Source of the DNA: Ampullaceana balthica
Taxonomy: Eukaryota; Mollusca; Gastropoda; Lymnaeidae
Assembly: GCA_944989445.1 (NCBI GenBank)
Contig: CALYLW010001091.1
Location: 281,176-345,175, forward strand
DNA: 64,000 nt
Reading direction: 5' to 3'
A model generated the notes under the pieces. It saw nothing but the letters and a program-made list of their open reading frames with translations, was not told the DNA's origin and did not search any database. Within the stretch, counting starts at the first letter, position 1; the number at the start of each line of letters is the position of its first letter. Positions 45,176 to 55,540 of this stretch are shown here, piece after piece. The translations under genes and the position numbers were made by a program.

Positions 45176-45788
45176 TAATTAAATATCTTATAATTGTAGG
45201 TCATTGTTAGACCTGTCAAAGAATAGGATAACAGTATATATAACGCGCATTGGCAAGATTCCTAAAGATGTTAAAAATCTAAGATTGTTAAAAAAATATT
45301 GTTTGATATTTTTTTGAATAATGTGTATTATATATGTAAATCATTAATTTATGACTTTATTACTAAATTGTGTCGTTATGTTGTATATTTAATGAAAAAA
45401 TGAGGTCAAATAATTTTTTTTTAAAATAATTTTTTAACGCTAAAAAAAATCATAATTGAAAAAAAGATAAACTCCCTTTATACGATAACTTGATTTTTAA
45501 TGCAGCAGTTAAGTGGTTGTGAGTGTTATTAAAACAAGAGATTATCAACACTTACCTCACACACACAGACACACACACACACACATACTCAGAGACACAC
45601 ACACACGCACGCGCGCGCAAAAAGAGATGAGTTTACTTCAGCAATAACCTTCGAGAGTTCGTATCCCCCATGCACTACTTATAAATATAGAGACCTGGTC
45701 ACTTCCCTATCACATACACATACACACACTCAGACACTCAGTGACACTAGCAGTACAAAGTTAGTTAGAAAAAAGTTAGGGGGCGGGG
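45176..45788 (-). repeat. Composite repeat R, reversed tail
   Basis: In reverse: GTAGGTCATTGTTAGACCTG, the AAAAATCATAATTGAAAAAA block, TATACGATAACTTGATTTTT, a CA tract at 45551-45610, AATAACCTTCGAGAGTTCG and CCTGGTCACTTCCCTATCAC. Ends at GGGCGGGG, the target of the next element. Confidence 0.7.
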
Positions 45789-45792
45789 CAGG

Positions 45793-46010
45793 CTTGTCAA
45801 CGGGTACCCGGGACCCTGGTACCCGTTGCCATGCAAATACCCGGGTATTAAGATTGCACCCGGGCACCCGTTGCCATGCAAATACCCGGGTATTAAGATT
45901 GCACCCGGGTACCCGTTGCCATGCAAATACCCGGGTATTAAGATTGCAACCGGGTACCCGTTGTCATGCAAATACCCGGGTATTAAGATTGCACCCGGGT
46001 ACCCGTGAAA
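45793..46010. repeat. 45-bp array in the GGTACCCGGG element
   Basis: About five units, each with CCCGGGTACCCGTTGCCATG, CAAATACCCGGGTA and TTAAGATTG. Copies 1 and 2 have this block about once. The frames through it are repeat artefacts. Confidence 0.9.
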
Positions 46011-46156
46011 ATATGGCTGCAATGGCTATACAACCGGTGGCCGAACTGCGGCTCTTCTGTGTTCTCATTGCGGCTCGCGAAAATTGACCTAATTGAAATT
46101 TTTTGTTTGAAATATCCGCTGTGAAATACGTTTGACATGAAAAAGTTCCTGAAGAA

Positions 46157-46370
46157 ATATCTAAATATCTAAGTATCTAAGTATCTAAGTATCTAAGTAT
46201 CTAAGTATCTAAGTATCTAAGTATCTAAGTATCTAAGTATCTAAGTATCTAAGTATCTAAGTATCTAAGTATCTAAGTATCTAAGTATCTAAGTATCTAA
46301 GTATCTAAGTATCTAAGTATCTAAGTATCTAAGTATCTAAGTATCTAAGTATCTAATTATCTAAGTATCT
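46157..46370. repeat. 8-bp TATCTAAG array, about 26 units
   Basis: Nearly perfect 8-bp repeats, with one TTATCTAA variant near the right end. They lie where copies 1 and 2 have GAAATATCTGTCAACGGGAA. Confidence 0.95.
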
Positions 46371-46851
46371 GTCAACGGAAAATTAAGTACGGCCTGGACA
46401 AACTACAATGTATTTTAATAGACCTTTTAATCTGAACTTGAAACAAAAATTGTTAAAACACAAAAAGATTTTTTTTTAATGTATCAATGACAGGACGCTA
46501 ACTTGTCTTTGAAATACACCGACTACATTAATTTTATTCCCCCCCCCCTCACTATTTCCTCTACTCCTATCCCGACGTACTAAAAAATGCACCTCATCTA
46601 TTTGTTAAAAAATGTATATTTTATTCGTTCCAATATATTAACTATAAAAATAAAAATAAACAAAAGGTTGTTGCTGTTTTTTAAATCTCGACAAAACAAA
46701 TGGTTGAAAGTCATTTGGGCTTGAATTAAATGTTAAAAGTTAAAGGGAGCGATTGGTTGGTGATGTAAACTGTCACCCTCCGCCCACAGGTGTTTACGCA
46801 CCTTAGTGAAACAATTTAACAAACCCACGCCCTTTCCATTCGCTTGTGTTT

Positions 46852-46936
46852 CTTGTGTTTGTTTCTTGTGTTTGTTTCTTGTGTTTGTTTCTTGTGTTTT
46901 TTTCTTGCGTTTGTTTCTTGTGTTTGTTTCTTGTGT
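46852..46936. repeat. 13-bp CTTGTGTTTGTTT array, about 7 units
   Basis: Starts at 46852, 46865, 46878, 46891, 46904, 46917 and 46930. Copies 1 and 2 have a single TTCTTGTGTTCATT-like block there. The Cys/Val/Phe-rich frame over it is an artefact. Confidence 0.92.
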
Positions 46937-47427
46937 AGGCCCAGCACAAAAACTGATTTTAATAAGACGTACAAAGTTGTCAGTATTTAAAGTTAATAAA
47001 TTAAAAAGTTACTACCGCCGCCTAGTGAACATAAAAATTCAAGCTGCTGGGTCCGTATGACCTGACTGAATGTTACGTCATTGTTGACATTTTGTTTGAA
47101 TTTTCAGTTTACTGTAGTTCCAGTTAATGAGTATGACGAATGCATTTACAGCAGAAATAAAAGTTTTTAGTGCACAATAAAATGTTATTGGAAGTATGCC
47201 GTTGGATACTGTGGGAAATGAGGTGCATTGATGATGGATATATTGCATTGTATAGCGGTCATGTCGGCGAAAATTATGCGGCGTTTTGAACGGGTAACCC
47301 GGGTACCCGTTCGAAATTTGGACGGGTACGCGGGCAGCTTTTTTTAACAATATTGACAGCCCAAGGCGGGGTAGGTAATTTAAAGATAAGTCATTGTGGA
47401 ATTATGTCACATTCATTATAAAGTAAT

Positions 47428-47457
47428 CCGGAGCGAGAGAAACAGAGAGAGAGAAAT

Positions 47458-47500
<43 letters not shown>

Positions 47501-47862
47501 GAAAAAGATATAAAGAGATAGATGTTTAGAAAGAGACACAGAGAGATAAACATATATAGACAGAGACGAAGGGAGCGAGAGACGAAGACAGAGAGAAGCG
47601 CATAAATAGGGTGAGAGAAAGAGAGACAAAGAAAGAGAGACAGACAGACGGGAAAAGATAGAGAGAGAGAAGGGGACAGAAAGAGATAAAGAGACAGAGA
47701 GTATGCGAGAGAAACAAAGAGGGACAGAGAGAGACAGAAAAAGAAGGAGATGGTGAGGCAGTGAGAGAGGAAGAGACAGATACAGAGAGAGACAGATAGA
47801 GAGATAGAGGGAGCCAATGAAAGAGATCGAGACAGTGAGAGATGGAGAGATGGTAATAATTA
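47428..47862. repeat. GA-rich tract (reversed CT tract of R)
   Basis: About 430 bases of imperfect GA repeats, the complement of the CT tracts in forward R copies. Long minus-strand Leu/Ser-rich frames are artefacts. Confidence 0.9.
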
Positions 47863-48136
47863 AGGTAATAGTCGTGGGACACACGAAAACAAATTATAAC
47901 GCGGTTTGGTTCCCCCCCCCAAAGAGTTATTCTTTTAAAAAAATTTCCGGAAATTAAGTAAAGTAGAATTTACTCGCTCACACTAAAGATACACACGTTT
48001 TGTTGTGTTGTTTTCTTTATTGGTCTCGGAGTGAGGGCGTGGGGTATATATAGATTGATTAAAGTTCAATGTCATAATTATGTGGACTAACTCTCGAAAG
48101 TATCAGGGTGGGGGTGGGTTTGGGAGACTGCACTTC

Positions 48137-48325
48137 GTTTCTCACCAGCACATGACACACGGGTGATGTTTCTCACCAGCACATGACACACGGGTGATGT
48201 TTCTCATCAGCACATGACACACAGGGGATGTTTCTCTTTAGCACATGACACACGGGTGATGTTTCTCACCAGCACATGACACATGGGTGATGTTTCTCAC
48301 CAGCACATGACACACGGGTGATGTG
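48137..48325. repeat. 31-bp minisatellite, six units
   Basis: Units of 31 bp with CAGCACATGACACACGGGTG and ATGTTTCTCAC, starting near 48146 and repeating every 31 bp. Other R copies have about 2 (6.1 kb), 4 (11.2 kb), 1 (24.85 kb) and 3 (34.3 kb) units. Confidence 0.92.
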
Positions 48326-49080
48326 CTATGTCCAGCAATACTTCTTCGTCTAGTATGGTTGAGACCAATGTTTCCTCTAATGTTCGTTGGTCTGTGTAAA
48401 AAAACAAACAAAAAAAACAAAAACAAAAAAAAACAAAAAAAAACAAAAAAAAACCGCATGTTCAAATTTGCACAGCAACCACTTTTTGTTTCATATTTTA
48501 CAATTTTGCTGCGCGGCATTTTTAAACTGCTGCGCGACATCGATCAGATATCTGCGCAGCCGTGCAGCTTTCAGTTAAGATTGGTAGGGTCCTAGTGCAG
48601 TCTGATCCTGGTGTCCACTTTGTCGTCGTGGACGAGAAGCCCTGGGACTGTCATGACCAGTGTCTTACAACGGCTTGTATTTCTGAAATGTAGAGGGCCT
48701 CTATCTGGTCACATTTTAAATTAAATTTGGAGCCTAGTTTCTCAATACACGGGGTCCTCGGGTTATGACGTTATCCGTTCTTAAGACGCGTCGTAACCTG
48801 ATTTTCAGTGTAGGTCGGAACATAAAAAAAAATAAAAACTCTGAAGGACTTTACTTAGAATGCTGTAAAAAAATAGAATCAATTAATGAATTTTTTTTAA
48901 ATTAAAAAAAGAGAAACAATTCTTTACCACACGAATTAGAGTAAATATTAATTTTAAAAAAAAAGATAGCACTATTCCTTACAACATGAATTAACGTATA
49001 CATTAACAGCTTAAGACGGAATGACGCATAATATTATGTTTATTATTTGGGTTGAGGGGGAACAACTGTTAATAGTCCCT

Positions 49081-49215
49081 ACTGGACTGCTTGGATTTCA
49101 CCGCAGCTAAGTGTTTTTCTATTATTATTCCGTGTTTTTCTTTTCATGTGTGTACTATTTGTCCGTTGAGGAAGGCTCTTTGCCGAAACAATCGCTGTTG
49201 TGTTATGTCTTGTCA
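49081..49215 (+). other. Short forward segment with a hammerhead-like motif
   Basis: At about 49159-49186 the sequence GTTGAGGAAGGCTCTTTGCC is followed by GAAAC. A GGC/GCC stem with a five-base loop followed by GAAAC looks like stem II plus the conserved GAAA of a hammerhead ribozyme, as found in some Penelope-like elements and SINE-like repeats. The CUGAUGA core is not intact (GTTGAGGA). No cleavage site is identified. Confidence 0.25.
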
Positions 49216-49796
49216 GGCCTACTAATACCCTGTTTTTTTATATCATAAATTTACCTGTAAACAGGAAGCAGCGTCAGTCGCGACTGGCGTTGCCCCAGGT
49301 CTGCTTGTATTCACTTCCGTTTATTTATATGACGTCATTGGTAGACCTGACAAAAAATATCCATATTTGCTAATGTTAACAGCTGAGATTGAAGTATATG
49401 TCTCTCTGCATATAAATATCTAAAAATGCTATAAATACGTTGTTTTGGAACTTTTTGAATAAGATAAAATATATATGTCATTCATTAATACTTTGGCTGC
49501 AATTTTAAATTGCGTAATTAAAGTGTATATTCAAAACAAAGTATGGTCAGTAAATAATTTTGGTACTAAAAATAATTGAAAAATCAGATGAACACTCGTT
49601 ATACGATGACTAACGCGCTGTCATTGTTGTTAAAATAAGAGATTATAAACACCTCTTCCTCCCCCTCCCCATACACACAAACACACAAGCAAATAGTGAT
49701 CATAATTTTTCAGTAATAACATTCTTTGGAGAATTCGTACTCCCTACCACCCCCCCCCTTTTTTAAACCTTTTTATAAAAAGACCTTGTAACAAAC
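49216..49796 (-). repeat. Composite repeat R, reversed tail
   Basis: After a 130-bp spacer, GGTAGACCTGACAAAAAATA starts a reversed tail: TGCATATAAATATCTAAAAA, AAAATCAGATGAACACTCGT, AACATTCTTTGGAGAATTCG and AACAAACTGTAAAAAGG. Its end is cut by the L2 fragment. Confidence 0.6.
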
Positions 49797-50597
49797 TGTA
49801 AAAAGGTAGTGGTAAAGCTATGGTCTTTCCCTCTGTATATCCCTTGCATCAGCAACCAGATATATTTTCTAGCTTTTTTTATAAAAAAAACTTGCTAAAA
49901 TTCGTGATGAGCTTGACAGAACGGTGTTACCACCACATAATTTATCTCCTTCTTTTGCTGTGAGGTCAAGCTTTGACATGTTCCAGGCTGTTACGGAAAA
50001 TGAGGTCAAACGTATTATTCTAAAATCGAAACCAACGTCCTGTTCTCTTGATCCCATCCCTATTCCACTATTGGTTGAGTCATTAGATCATTTACTACCA
50101 ATAATAACTCATAAAGTTAATGAGAGTTTATCATCTGGTACCTTTCACTCCTTATGTAAATCTGCTGTTATAAAACCCTTGCTGAAAAAACAAGGGTTAG
50201 ACAAAAACAATTTAAACAACTATCGTCCTGTGTCTAATATTTCATTTTTATCGTAGGTCATTGAAAAACTAGCCTTTAAACAACTTTTTGCTTATCTTAA
50301 CGACCAAACTCTTTTAAGTCCAAATCAGTCGGCTTACAGACCTTCTCACAGCAAAAAGTCCAGCCAGTTGAAGGTAACAAATGACATCCTACTCGCACTG
50401 GACAGTGGGTAAATTTCTATATTGGTCCTCTTAGATCTTAGTGCAGCCTTTTGACACTGTCGACCATCAAACACTGTTAAAAAACCTGCAAAATTATTTT
50501 GGAATTTCTGGCTCAGTTCTGGCTTGGTTTCAATCATACTTATCTAACAGATCACAGGTGGTATCAGTAGATGGCTGTATCTCTCACAAAGCAGGCT
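49797..50597 (+). pseudogene. L2/CR1-type RT fragment
   Basis: The plus-strand translation matches the element at 13.6-15.8 kb. 49800-49920 encodes the segment with VYPLHQQPDIFS-like residues. The 110-codon frame 49924-50256 has SKPTSCSLDPIPIPLLVESL and VIKPLLKKQGLDKNNLNNYR, here without the one-base deletion seen in the 15.1-kb copy. A stop follows SFLS. Then come frameshifts near 50405 and 50450 and FDTVDHQTLLKNLQNYFGIS up to DGCISHKAGL. The fragment stops just before motif B. The second catalytic half is absent. Confidence 0.85.
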
Positions 50598-51048
50598 TGG
50601 TTATAGCAGTGTTTATCAAATGGGGGGGGGCGAGGCTCCGTAAAGGGGGCTTGCTAAGTTATGCTTAAAAGGATGTTAACAGTTGCTAAGATAGTGTTAG
50701 TTCAACACAGGTTTGGATGATGTTATTGACGACTGCCATTACCAAAGAGAAGTATCCTTCAAAAGGTCACAAAGGTTCCCCTCTATATAAAAATAAATAT
50801 GCCACCAATTAGCCCTAATCTTAATCCAGTGCATATTATAACTAAACATAATCCAATTTCTTATTACAAAGACCCGATGAGTTCTTTTCAATCTTTATTT
50901 TCATTTGTAGCAATCTATGAAAGAAATCGTCCTAAAATAATCGCATTTAATATTGAAGAACTAATCTAACATTGTCGTGTTAGAGCCATGACACCCCTTT
51001 CATAACATTTAGTTCACAACAAATAAAAACACACACTCACACGCACAA

Positions 51049-51093
<45 letters not shown>

Positions 51094-51180
51094 TGCGATC
51101 GCACTAGCGCACATACTCATTCACACACATGAATTGGGTTATCAACATAAAAAATAATAATCAATCACATCAAATAAAGC
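50598..51180. other. hAT-like terminus and unassigned sequence
   Basis: CAGTGTTTATCAAATGGGGG at 50608 resembles a hAT terminus (CAGTGTTTCTCAAA type), with no partner found. The rest has a run reminiscent of hAT transposase debris but no clear frame, and a CA microsatellite at about 51050-51083. Confidence 0.35.
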
Positions 51181-51525
51181 GCTGCTCATTTAACATTGTT
51201 CCCTTTTTCACAAATTAAAGCAATTAATTCTAATTTAGAAATACAACACAAAGATAACTTATTACAGCCCTCAGATAGACATAAGGATAAAAACACCTTT
51301 CTTATTCCGTATGCAAGAACAAACACATACAAATTTTCATTCTTCCCGTCCGGAATTCGGGCGTGGAATGGGTTGCCTGAAGAATCCAGGAAAACCAACA
51401 CTTTATCAACGTTTAAATCTCTAATAAAAATGCAGGACTAAACACAAACCACAGATAAGCGTAGGACGCAATAATCTTCTGTATAGAAGGAGCGTCTGTA
51501 AACAGATAAGATAAGATAAGAATTC
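51181..51525 (+). pseudogene. LINE C-terminal fragment and 3' end
   Basis: The 81-codon frame at 51196-51441 contains LLQPSDRHKDKNTFLIPYAR, TNTYKFSFFPSGIRAWNGLP and RKTNTLSTFKSLI. This is typical of the last ~80 residues of a Jockey/CR1-type reverse transcriptase. The 3' end has GGAGCGTCTGTAAACAGATA and a GATAA repeat. It is the best version of the LINE piece carried inside e1 copies a-d. Confidence 0.6.
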
Positions 51526-51929
51526 CGGATGGAAAGAACGAGAATTGTTATGTGTTTGCTCTCGCATACGGTATGGGAAAAGTTTTTTTTTAAAAACTAC
51601 TATTTCTATTTTAGGGTTGTATTAGATTATCTTTGGTCTATACCATGTATACTTGATGGGATATTCTCTCAATTCAGGGTTGTATTTAATTATCTTTGAT
51701 CTATATCATGTATACTTGATGGGATATTCTCTCAATTTAGGGTTGTATTAGATTATCTTTGGCCTATACCATGTATACTTGATGGGATATTCTCTCAATT
51801 TAGGCAGAAGAAAATGGTGATCATTTTATCGTGAAGACTAATAAAATTGAAAACCCAAAAGTCGAACATAATTTGGTCCTATTTAATTTTAACTTATGAC
51901 ATTATTGTCTTTTTTTTCTCCCCATTAAT
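51526..51929 (-). repeat. Reversed LINE/e1 piece with an 85-bp triplication
   Basis: From CCGGATGGAAAGAACGAGAA on, the sequence is the reverse complement of the preceding LINE end, forming an inverted pair. The block TTAGGGTTGTATTAGATTAT, CTTTGGTCTATACCATGTAT, ACTTGATGGGATATTCTCTC then occurs three times in tandem (about 51612-51805). Confidence 0.7.
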
Positions 51930-52205
51930 AACAATAATAATAATAATTGATAATTTATATAGCGCTGTATCCCAGCAAGGAACCGGGCTCACAGCACTTT
52001 ATATGGAGATCATAACATACATATAATAATTAAATAACCATTCATACCATAATAACAACATAAAGAACAGTACATTACACATAAGCTACTAGTTTTACAT
52101 TAATTTAACCTACTAGTAAATGAGATCCAAAAATAGTTTGTAAACAAGGTATCTTTAGTCTTAAAACTTGTTGTTATTTGCTGACATGTGACATGGGCAA
52201 TCTTC
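51930..52205 (-). mobile_element. L2/CR1-type LINE 3' end fragment
   Basis: The sequence with TATATAGCGCTGTATCCCAG, AAGGAACCGGGCTCACAGCA and a TAA-repeat tail at 51933-51950 matches the 3' end at 13578-13780. The coding part is truncated at about 52180. Confidence 0.8.
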
Positions 52206-52409
52206 CCTTTAAGATTGCGCGGCTGCACAGATATCTTACCGACACCGAGCAGTAGTTTATATTAAGCAGTTGGTTATTTGTGAAAAATGGAATTTGTTTA
52301 TCATATTAATTGAACATATTTATTAATTTTTGCACTTCAACATCGTTTAGTTACTTTTTAAAAGAAAAACCTTGATTATGACTATTTTTGAAACAAAACA
52401 CCTCGACAA
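52206..52409. other. Mixed repeat debris
   Basis: Short pieces resembling R (CGGCTGCACAGATATCT) and reversed e1 (ACATCGTTTAGTTACTTT). No coding capacity. Confidence 0.4.
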
Positions 52410-53825
52410 CAGGGGTCCCCAACCTTTTTGTACTCTAGAGCACATTCTAAAATATCAGCAGTGTGTCGGGCACCGCCTATCTTTAATCGACAAACTCCTT
52501 CAATAACTTCTCATTTTCCCATAATTTATTTTCTTATAGTCATAATTTATTAATAAATAATAAACAAAAATGTTTCAAAATAATAAAATTATTATTCAAA
52601 TTGTATACAAACAGAGAAATGTATTTACAAAATGTTAAAAAAAAGGTTTTAAAAAAGAAAAACAGATACAAAGAAAACATTTTATAAAAGATATATTATC
52701 AATTTGTCAATGTGATCTTTGGCATTGCATTTCATTGACCAGTGCCTCATAATTAGGAGAGTATGACGATAATCCTGTTAGCACACAATCATAAAGATGC
52801 TCATCTGTGATTCGAGATCTATATCTTGATTTATTAAGTTCCTGCTTGAAAACATGTTGAACCGAAAAATGATTCAATTTTATATGCAGCTTTTAAAAAA
52901 AAATTGGAACTTTTCTCTGTCCAGCGTATTCCAAAAGTCCTCTGATATTAAGGATTTTAGCAAAATATCATTTTAAGGTCCAACATTTCTAACTCTTGTT
53001 CTGTCTTACCTTGAACAAAATCTGCAATACATGCGGCCATTTCCATTACATTTATTTGGCAAGTAAAAGGATTGATACAGAAGGAAACAATTAGCTCGAT
53101 ATGTGTAAACTGCAAAATCTCTACTCAAACTGTTTTTTAACACTTGAAGATGCTTAATAAATAATGACCCGTTTAGTTCATTGTTACCTAGTATTTTCTT
53201 CTTATGTGGGAAATGCACGAGAGAATCGATCTGCAGATGTGATATCAACAAATCCAATTTAGCTTTAAATGACTTTACAGAGCTTATCATTTCAGTTTTG
53301 TTTTTGTCTTTTCCCTGCAACTCCAAGTTTAAAGAATTCAATTTTTCCATGATGTCTGTGAGAAATCCCAAATCAATCAGCCAGCGAGGGTCAGCTAGTT
53401 TATCATAATTTTCCTTTTTTGTTTATAAATGTTTTTATTTGTTCAATTAAACTCACAAATCTTTTAAGAACCTTTCCTTTACTGAGCCATCATACTTCAG
53501 TATGCAGGATAAGATCATGTTCTTTATCTTCAGTATCTTCTAACAGGGCCTTGAAAAGTCGGTGTTGCAAAGGAGTTGCTCGAATAGAATTTATTATTTT
53601 TGTAACTATTTTCATGACGTGTTCAAATGGTAATATTTTGCAACACAGATCTTTCTGGTGGATAATACAGTGGTAGGTCATAAAGTTTGAAAATGATTCA
53701 TCCTTCTTGCTGAGGGCAATACATCCTTTGTTTTTACCTACCATCAGTGCCCCATCGGTTGTTATCGCAGACAGCTTATGCGCAAAGGCATATTTATTGA
53801 CTTGGCGAATGTTCTTAGTGTTACA
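52410..53825 (-). mobile_element. GTF2IRD2-like hAT transposon, copy 2, 5'-truncated
   Basis: The terminus CAGGGGTCCCCAACC is at 52410. A single CTCTAGAG at 52433 marks the empty site for the MITE present in copy 1. The other end is lost at about 53825, where a GTGACAGGGG block starts. The transposase pseudogene lies within. Confidence 0.82.
52730..53825 (-). pseudogene. GTF2IRD2-like hAT transposase, C-terminal two thirds
   Basis: Minus-strand order: HKLSAITTDGALMVGKNKGC (about 53800-53730; one residue of the usual DGAPAMVG is deleted), HCIIHQKDLCCKILPFEHVM, TPLQHRLFKALLEDTEDKEH and a stop near TEV..LS (53490). After a frame change, MGFLTDIMEKLNSLNLELQG (53371 on), SVKSFKAKLDLLISHLQIDS and HFPHKKKILGNNELNGSLF. 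Then the hATC region to about 52740 with further shifts. The BED part and the FDESTD motif are absent. The lesions differ from those in copy 1, so decay followed insertion. Confidence 0.8.
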
Positions 53826-54290
53826 GTTTGTGACAGGGGTGAGGAGGGGTCCGGCCATGTGTGACGTCACGGTGTTTTATATTACATTTTAATTATTTTG
53901 TTAATAAAAAAAAACATATTTTTTGTTCCAAAGTGTGACGTACTTTGGAGGAAGGGGAGGGGGTCCTAGATTTGTGACAGTTTGTGACAGGGGGAGGGGA
54001 AGGATTTAATAATAGTCAAAAATAGCGAGACGTACTTTATGGACGGCCCCTATGCTGTCCTACTAATGCAAGACATGAGAGCATTTCACTCATTCAGTAT
54101 CTGATACTCAACACCTGACAGACACTTGGAATATCAGTTTATAATTGTCATGATTTAAACAAATGCGGTGTAGTTTATCAGCTGTTAGGCTATTGCGGAT
54201 TTCTTTTCTATTGTTTAAAATAATAAATCTTTTTCTGAAGTATTGTAAATGTGTTTTATTGCTGAAGTTTTATTCCTACATTATTGGCCA
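53826..54290. other. MITE-like debris with GTGACGTCA and GGACGGCCCCTA
   Basis: Includes TGTGTGACGTCACGGTG, two TTTGTGACAGGGG blocks and CTTTATGGACGGCCCCTATG. The last resembles the reverse of the GGGGCCGTCCATAA block inside e1 (16929). Probably a fragment of that MITE family. The rest is unassigned. Confidence 0.4.
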
Positions 54291-54425
54291 GGCTTCAGCC
54301 GAATTTCATCCGAATAATTCGTAATCAGCCGAAAATCAGCCGTTAAAGTCAAATTACGGAGAAATTCCGCTAATCCCAAAATTTTTCAGCCAGCTGAAAT
54401 TTAAGAAAAAATTCGGCTGGTACGT
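54291..54425. repeat. Small fold-back sequence
   Basis: CAGCCGAATTTCATCC near 54297 and AAAAAATTCGGCTGG near 54406 are inverted partners. Several more AGCCGAA/TTCAGCC motifs lie between them. It could form a hairpin of about 130 bases; possibly a short MITE. Confidence 0.5.
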
Positions 54426-54630
54426 CTACATTAAGGTATAATTTTAGCAAAATTGGTCTGTTACACAAGTAAGTGTTATGCCTAATTACTTACCATTTTA
54501 CAGCAGAACGGTCTGCACTGAGCCACACAGATCAGATTCGAAGCTTTAAAAGCACCTCCATTTTGGAAAGACGGGGAGTCACTCTCAGAAAACCCCTATG
54601 GTTTTTATTGCCAATAATTTCAATCCACAT
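54426..54630. other. Unassigned sequence
   Basis: I recognise nothing here. A 63-codon open frame overlaps it and runs into the minisatellite, without recognisable motifs. Confidence 0.3.
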
Positions 54631-55115
54631 ATTTTGGTCCAATATCAAGTTGTTACACCAGTGAGTCTAAAACATGGGACATGTTTATTTTGGTCCAATA
54701 TCAAGTTGTTACACCAGTCAGTCTAAAACATGGGACATGTTTATTTTGGACAAATAAAAACAAACATTTTACTTTTTATACCCATTGATATGGTATTACA
54801 TAATGTTCAAACACATATGAACATATTGAAACAATAATAACACTAAAATTGATATTTTAATTGTTTATATGAATGTAATTGTGAATGGGTTTTATGTTGG
54901 CGGCATTTTCTTTTCCAAAAATACACATTTTTAAATATTCAATAAAAAACACACAAATGCCTGAATTTGAAATATCATACACTTTAAGATTCAGAAATGA
55001 ATGATCTTTAAAACATACAAGCTACTCAAAAAATGTGCCCCCATTTCAACAATTCTCAAACTTTATATGCGTGTAACATGAAAATTACATTCTTGGAAAA
55101 ATGCACATAAATGAG
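54631..55115 (-). repeat. Element N, reversed copy with two 55-bp units
   Basis: Two units with TTTTGGTCCAATATCAAGTT and GTTACACCAGT are followed by TTTTTATACCCATTGATATG and ACATAATGTTC, the reverse complement of 9830-10300. It is the short-array paralogue of the 18-unit array at 10.2-11.2 kb. Confidence 0.8.
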
Positions 55116-55540
55116 AGATAGAGTGAAAAACTTTGTTTTTACGGGTTGCTTATAATGAGGGTGAGATTGAAATCAAGAAGCAGCGTAAGTTCTGACCGGG
55201 ATAACCAGAGGACTGTGATAAATACAGTGTGTTTATGGTAGGCCATCAGTAGACCTGACAAAAAGTAATCAAAAATCAAAGGCGCATACTATCGTGTGGA
55301 AATGAAAATATTTTTAAATATATATATATATATATATCAGATTGTTATAAACACGCAGTTTTCGAAATTTTTTAATAATGTATATTATATATGTTAATCA
55401 TTAATGTTTTGGGCTTGAATTTTACAAATTATAAGAACAATATATATTTAATACAAAGAAAGGACAAATACATTTTTTTAGACTTAAAAAAACAAGAGTG
55501 TGTATGTGATAGGAAAGTGACCAGGCCGCGGTTTGGCCAC
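55116..55540 (-). repeat. Composite repeat R, reversed head and tail
   Basis: GACCGGGATAACCAGAGGAC, TTTATGGTAGGCCATCAGTA, GACCTGACAAAAAG, a TA microsatellite at 55315-55338, and the tail up to GTATGTGATAGGAAAGTGAC. Here the tail jumps to the GTGACCAGG block, so the middle is deleted. Confidence 0.6.

Larger units (their letters stand above)
45789..47363. mobile_element. 1.6-kb hAT-like element with GGTACCCGGG ends, copy 3
   Basis: The left end is CAGGCTTGTCAACGGG and the right end, read inward, TGGGCTGTCAATATTG. Flanks GGGCGGGG (45781-45788) and AGGCGGGG (47364-47371) match at 7 of 8. It lacks the MITE found in copies 1 and 2 and the internal duplication. It holds three separate tandem expansions (45793, 46157, 46852). 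Non-coding. Confidence 0.8.
47364..49080 (-). repeat. Composite repeat R, reversed, middle and head
   Basis: In reverse: ATTATGTCACATTCATTATA, a GA tract (about 47428-47862), AAGTAGAATTTACTCGCTCA, the 31-bp array (48137-48325), AGTGCAGTCTGATCCTGGTG with GACGAGAAGCCCTGGGACTG, CTCTATCTGGTCACATTTTA, then the GTCCTCGGGTTATGACG head near 48753 with its inverted partner GTCGTAACCTGA at 48790. An A-rich AAAC tract at 48400-48455 interrupts it. Confidence 0.7.

Noticed and set aside
46806..47060. 84-codon frame with Cys/Val/Phe repeats resembling a membrane peptide
   Set aside because: Produced by the 13-bp CTTGTGTTTGTTT array; not present in the paralogous elements.
48323..48595. Lys/Asn-rich 90-codon frame
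   Set aside because: Runs through an AAAC-rich tract and reversed R sequence; no homology recognised.
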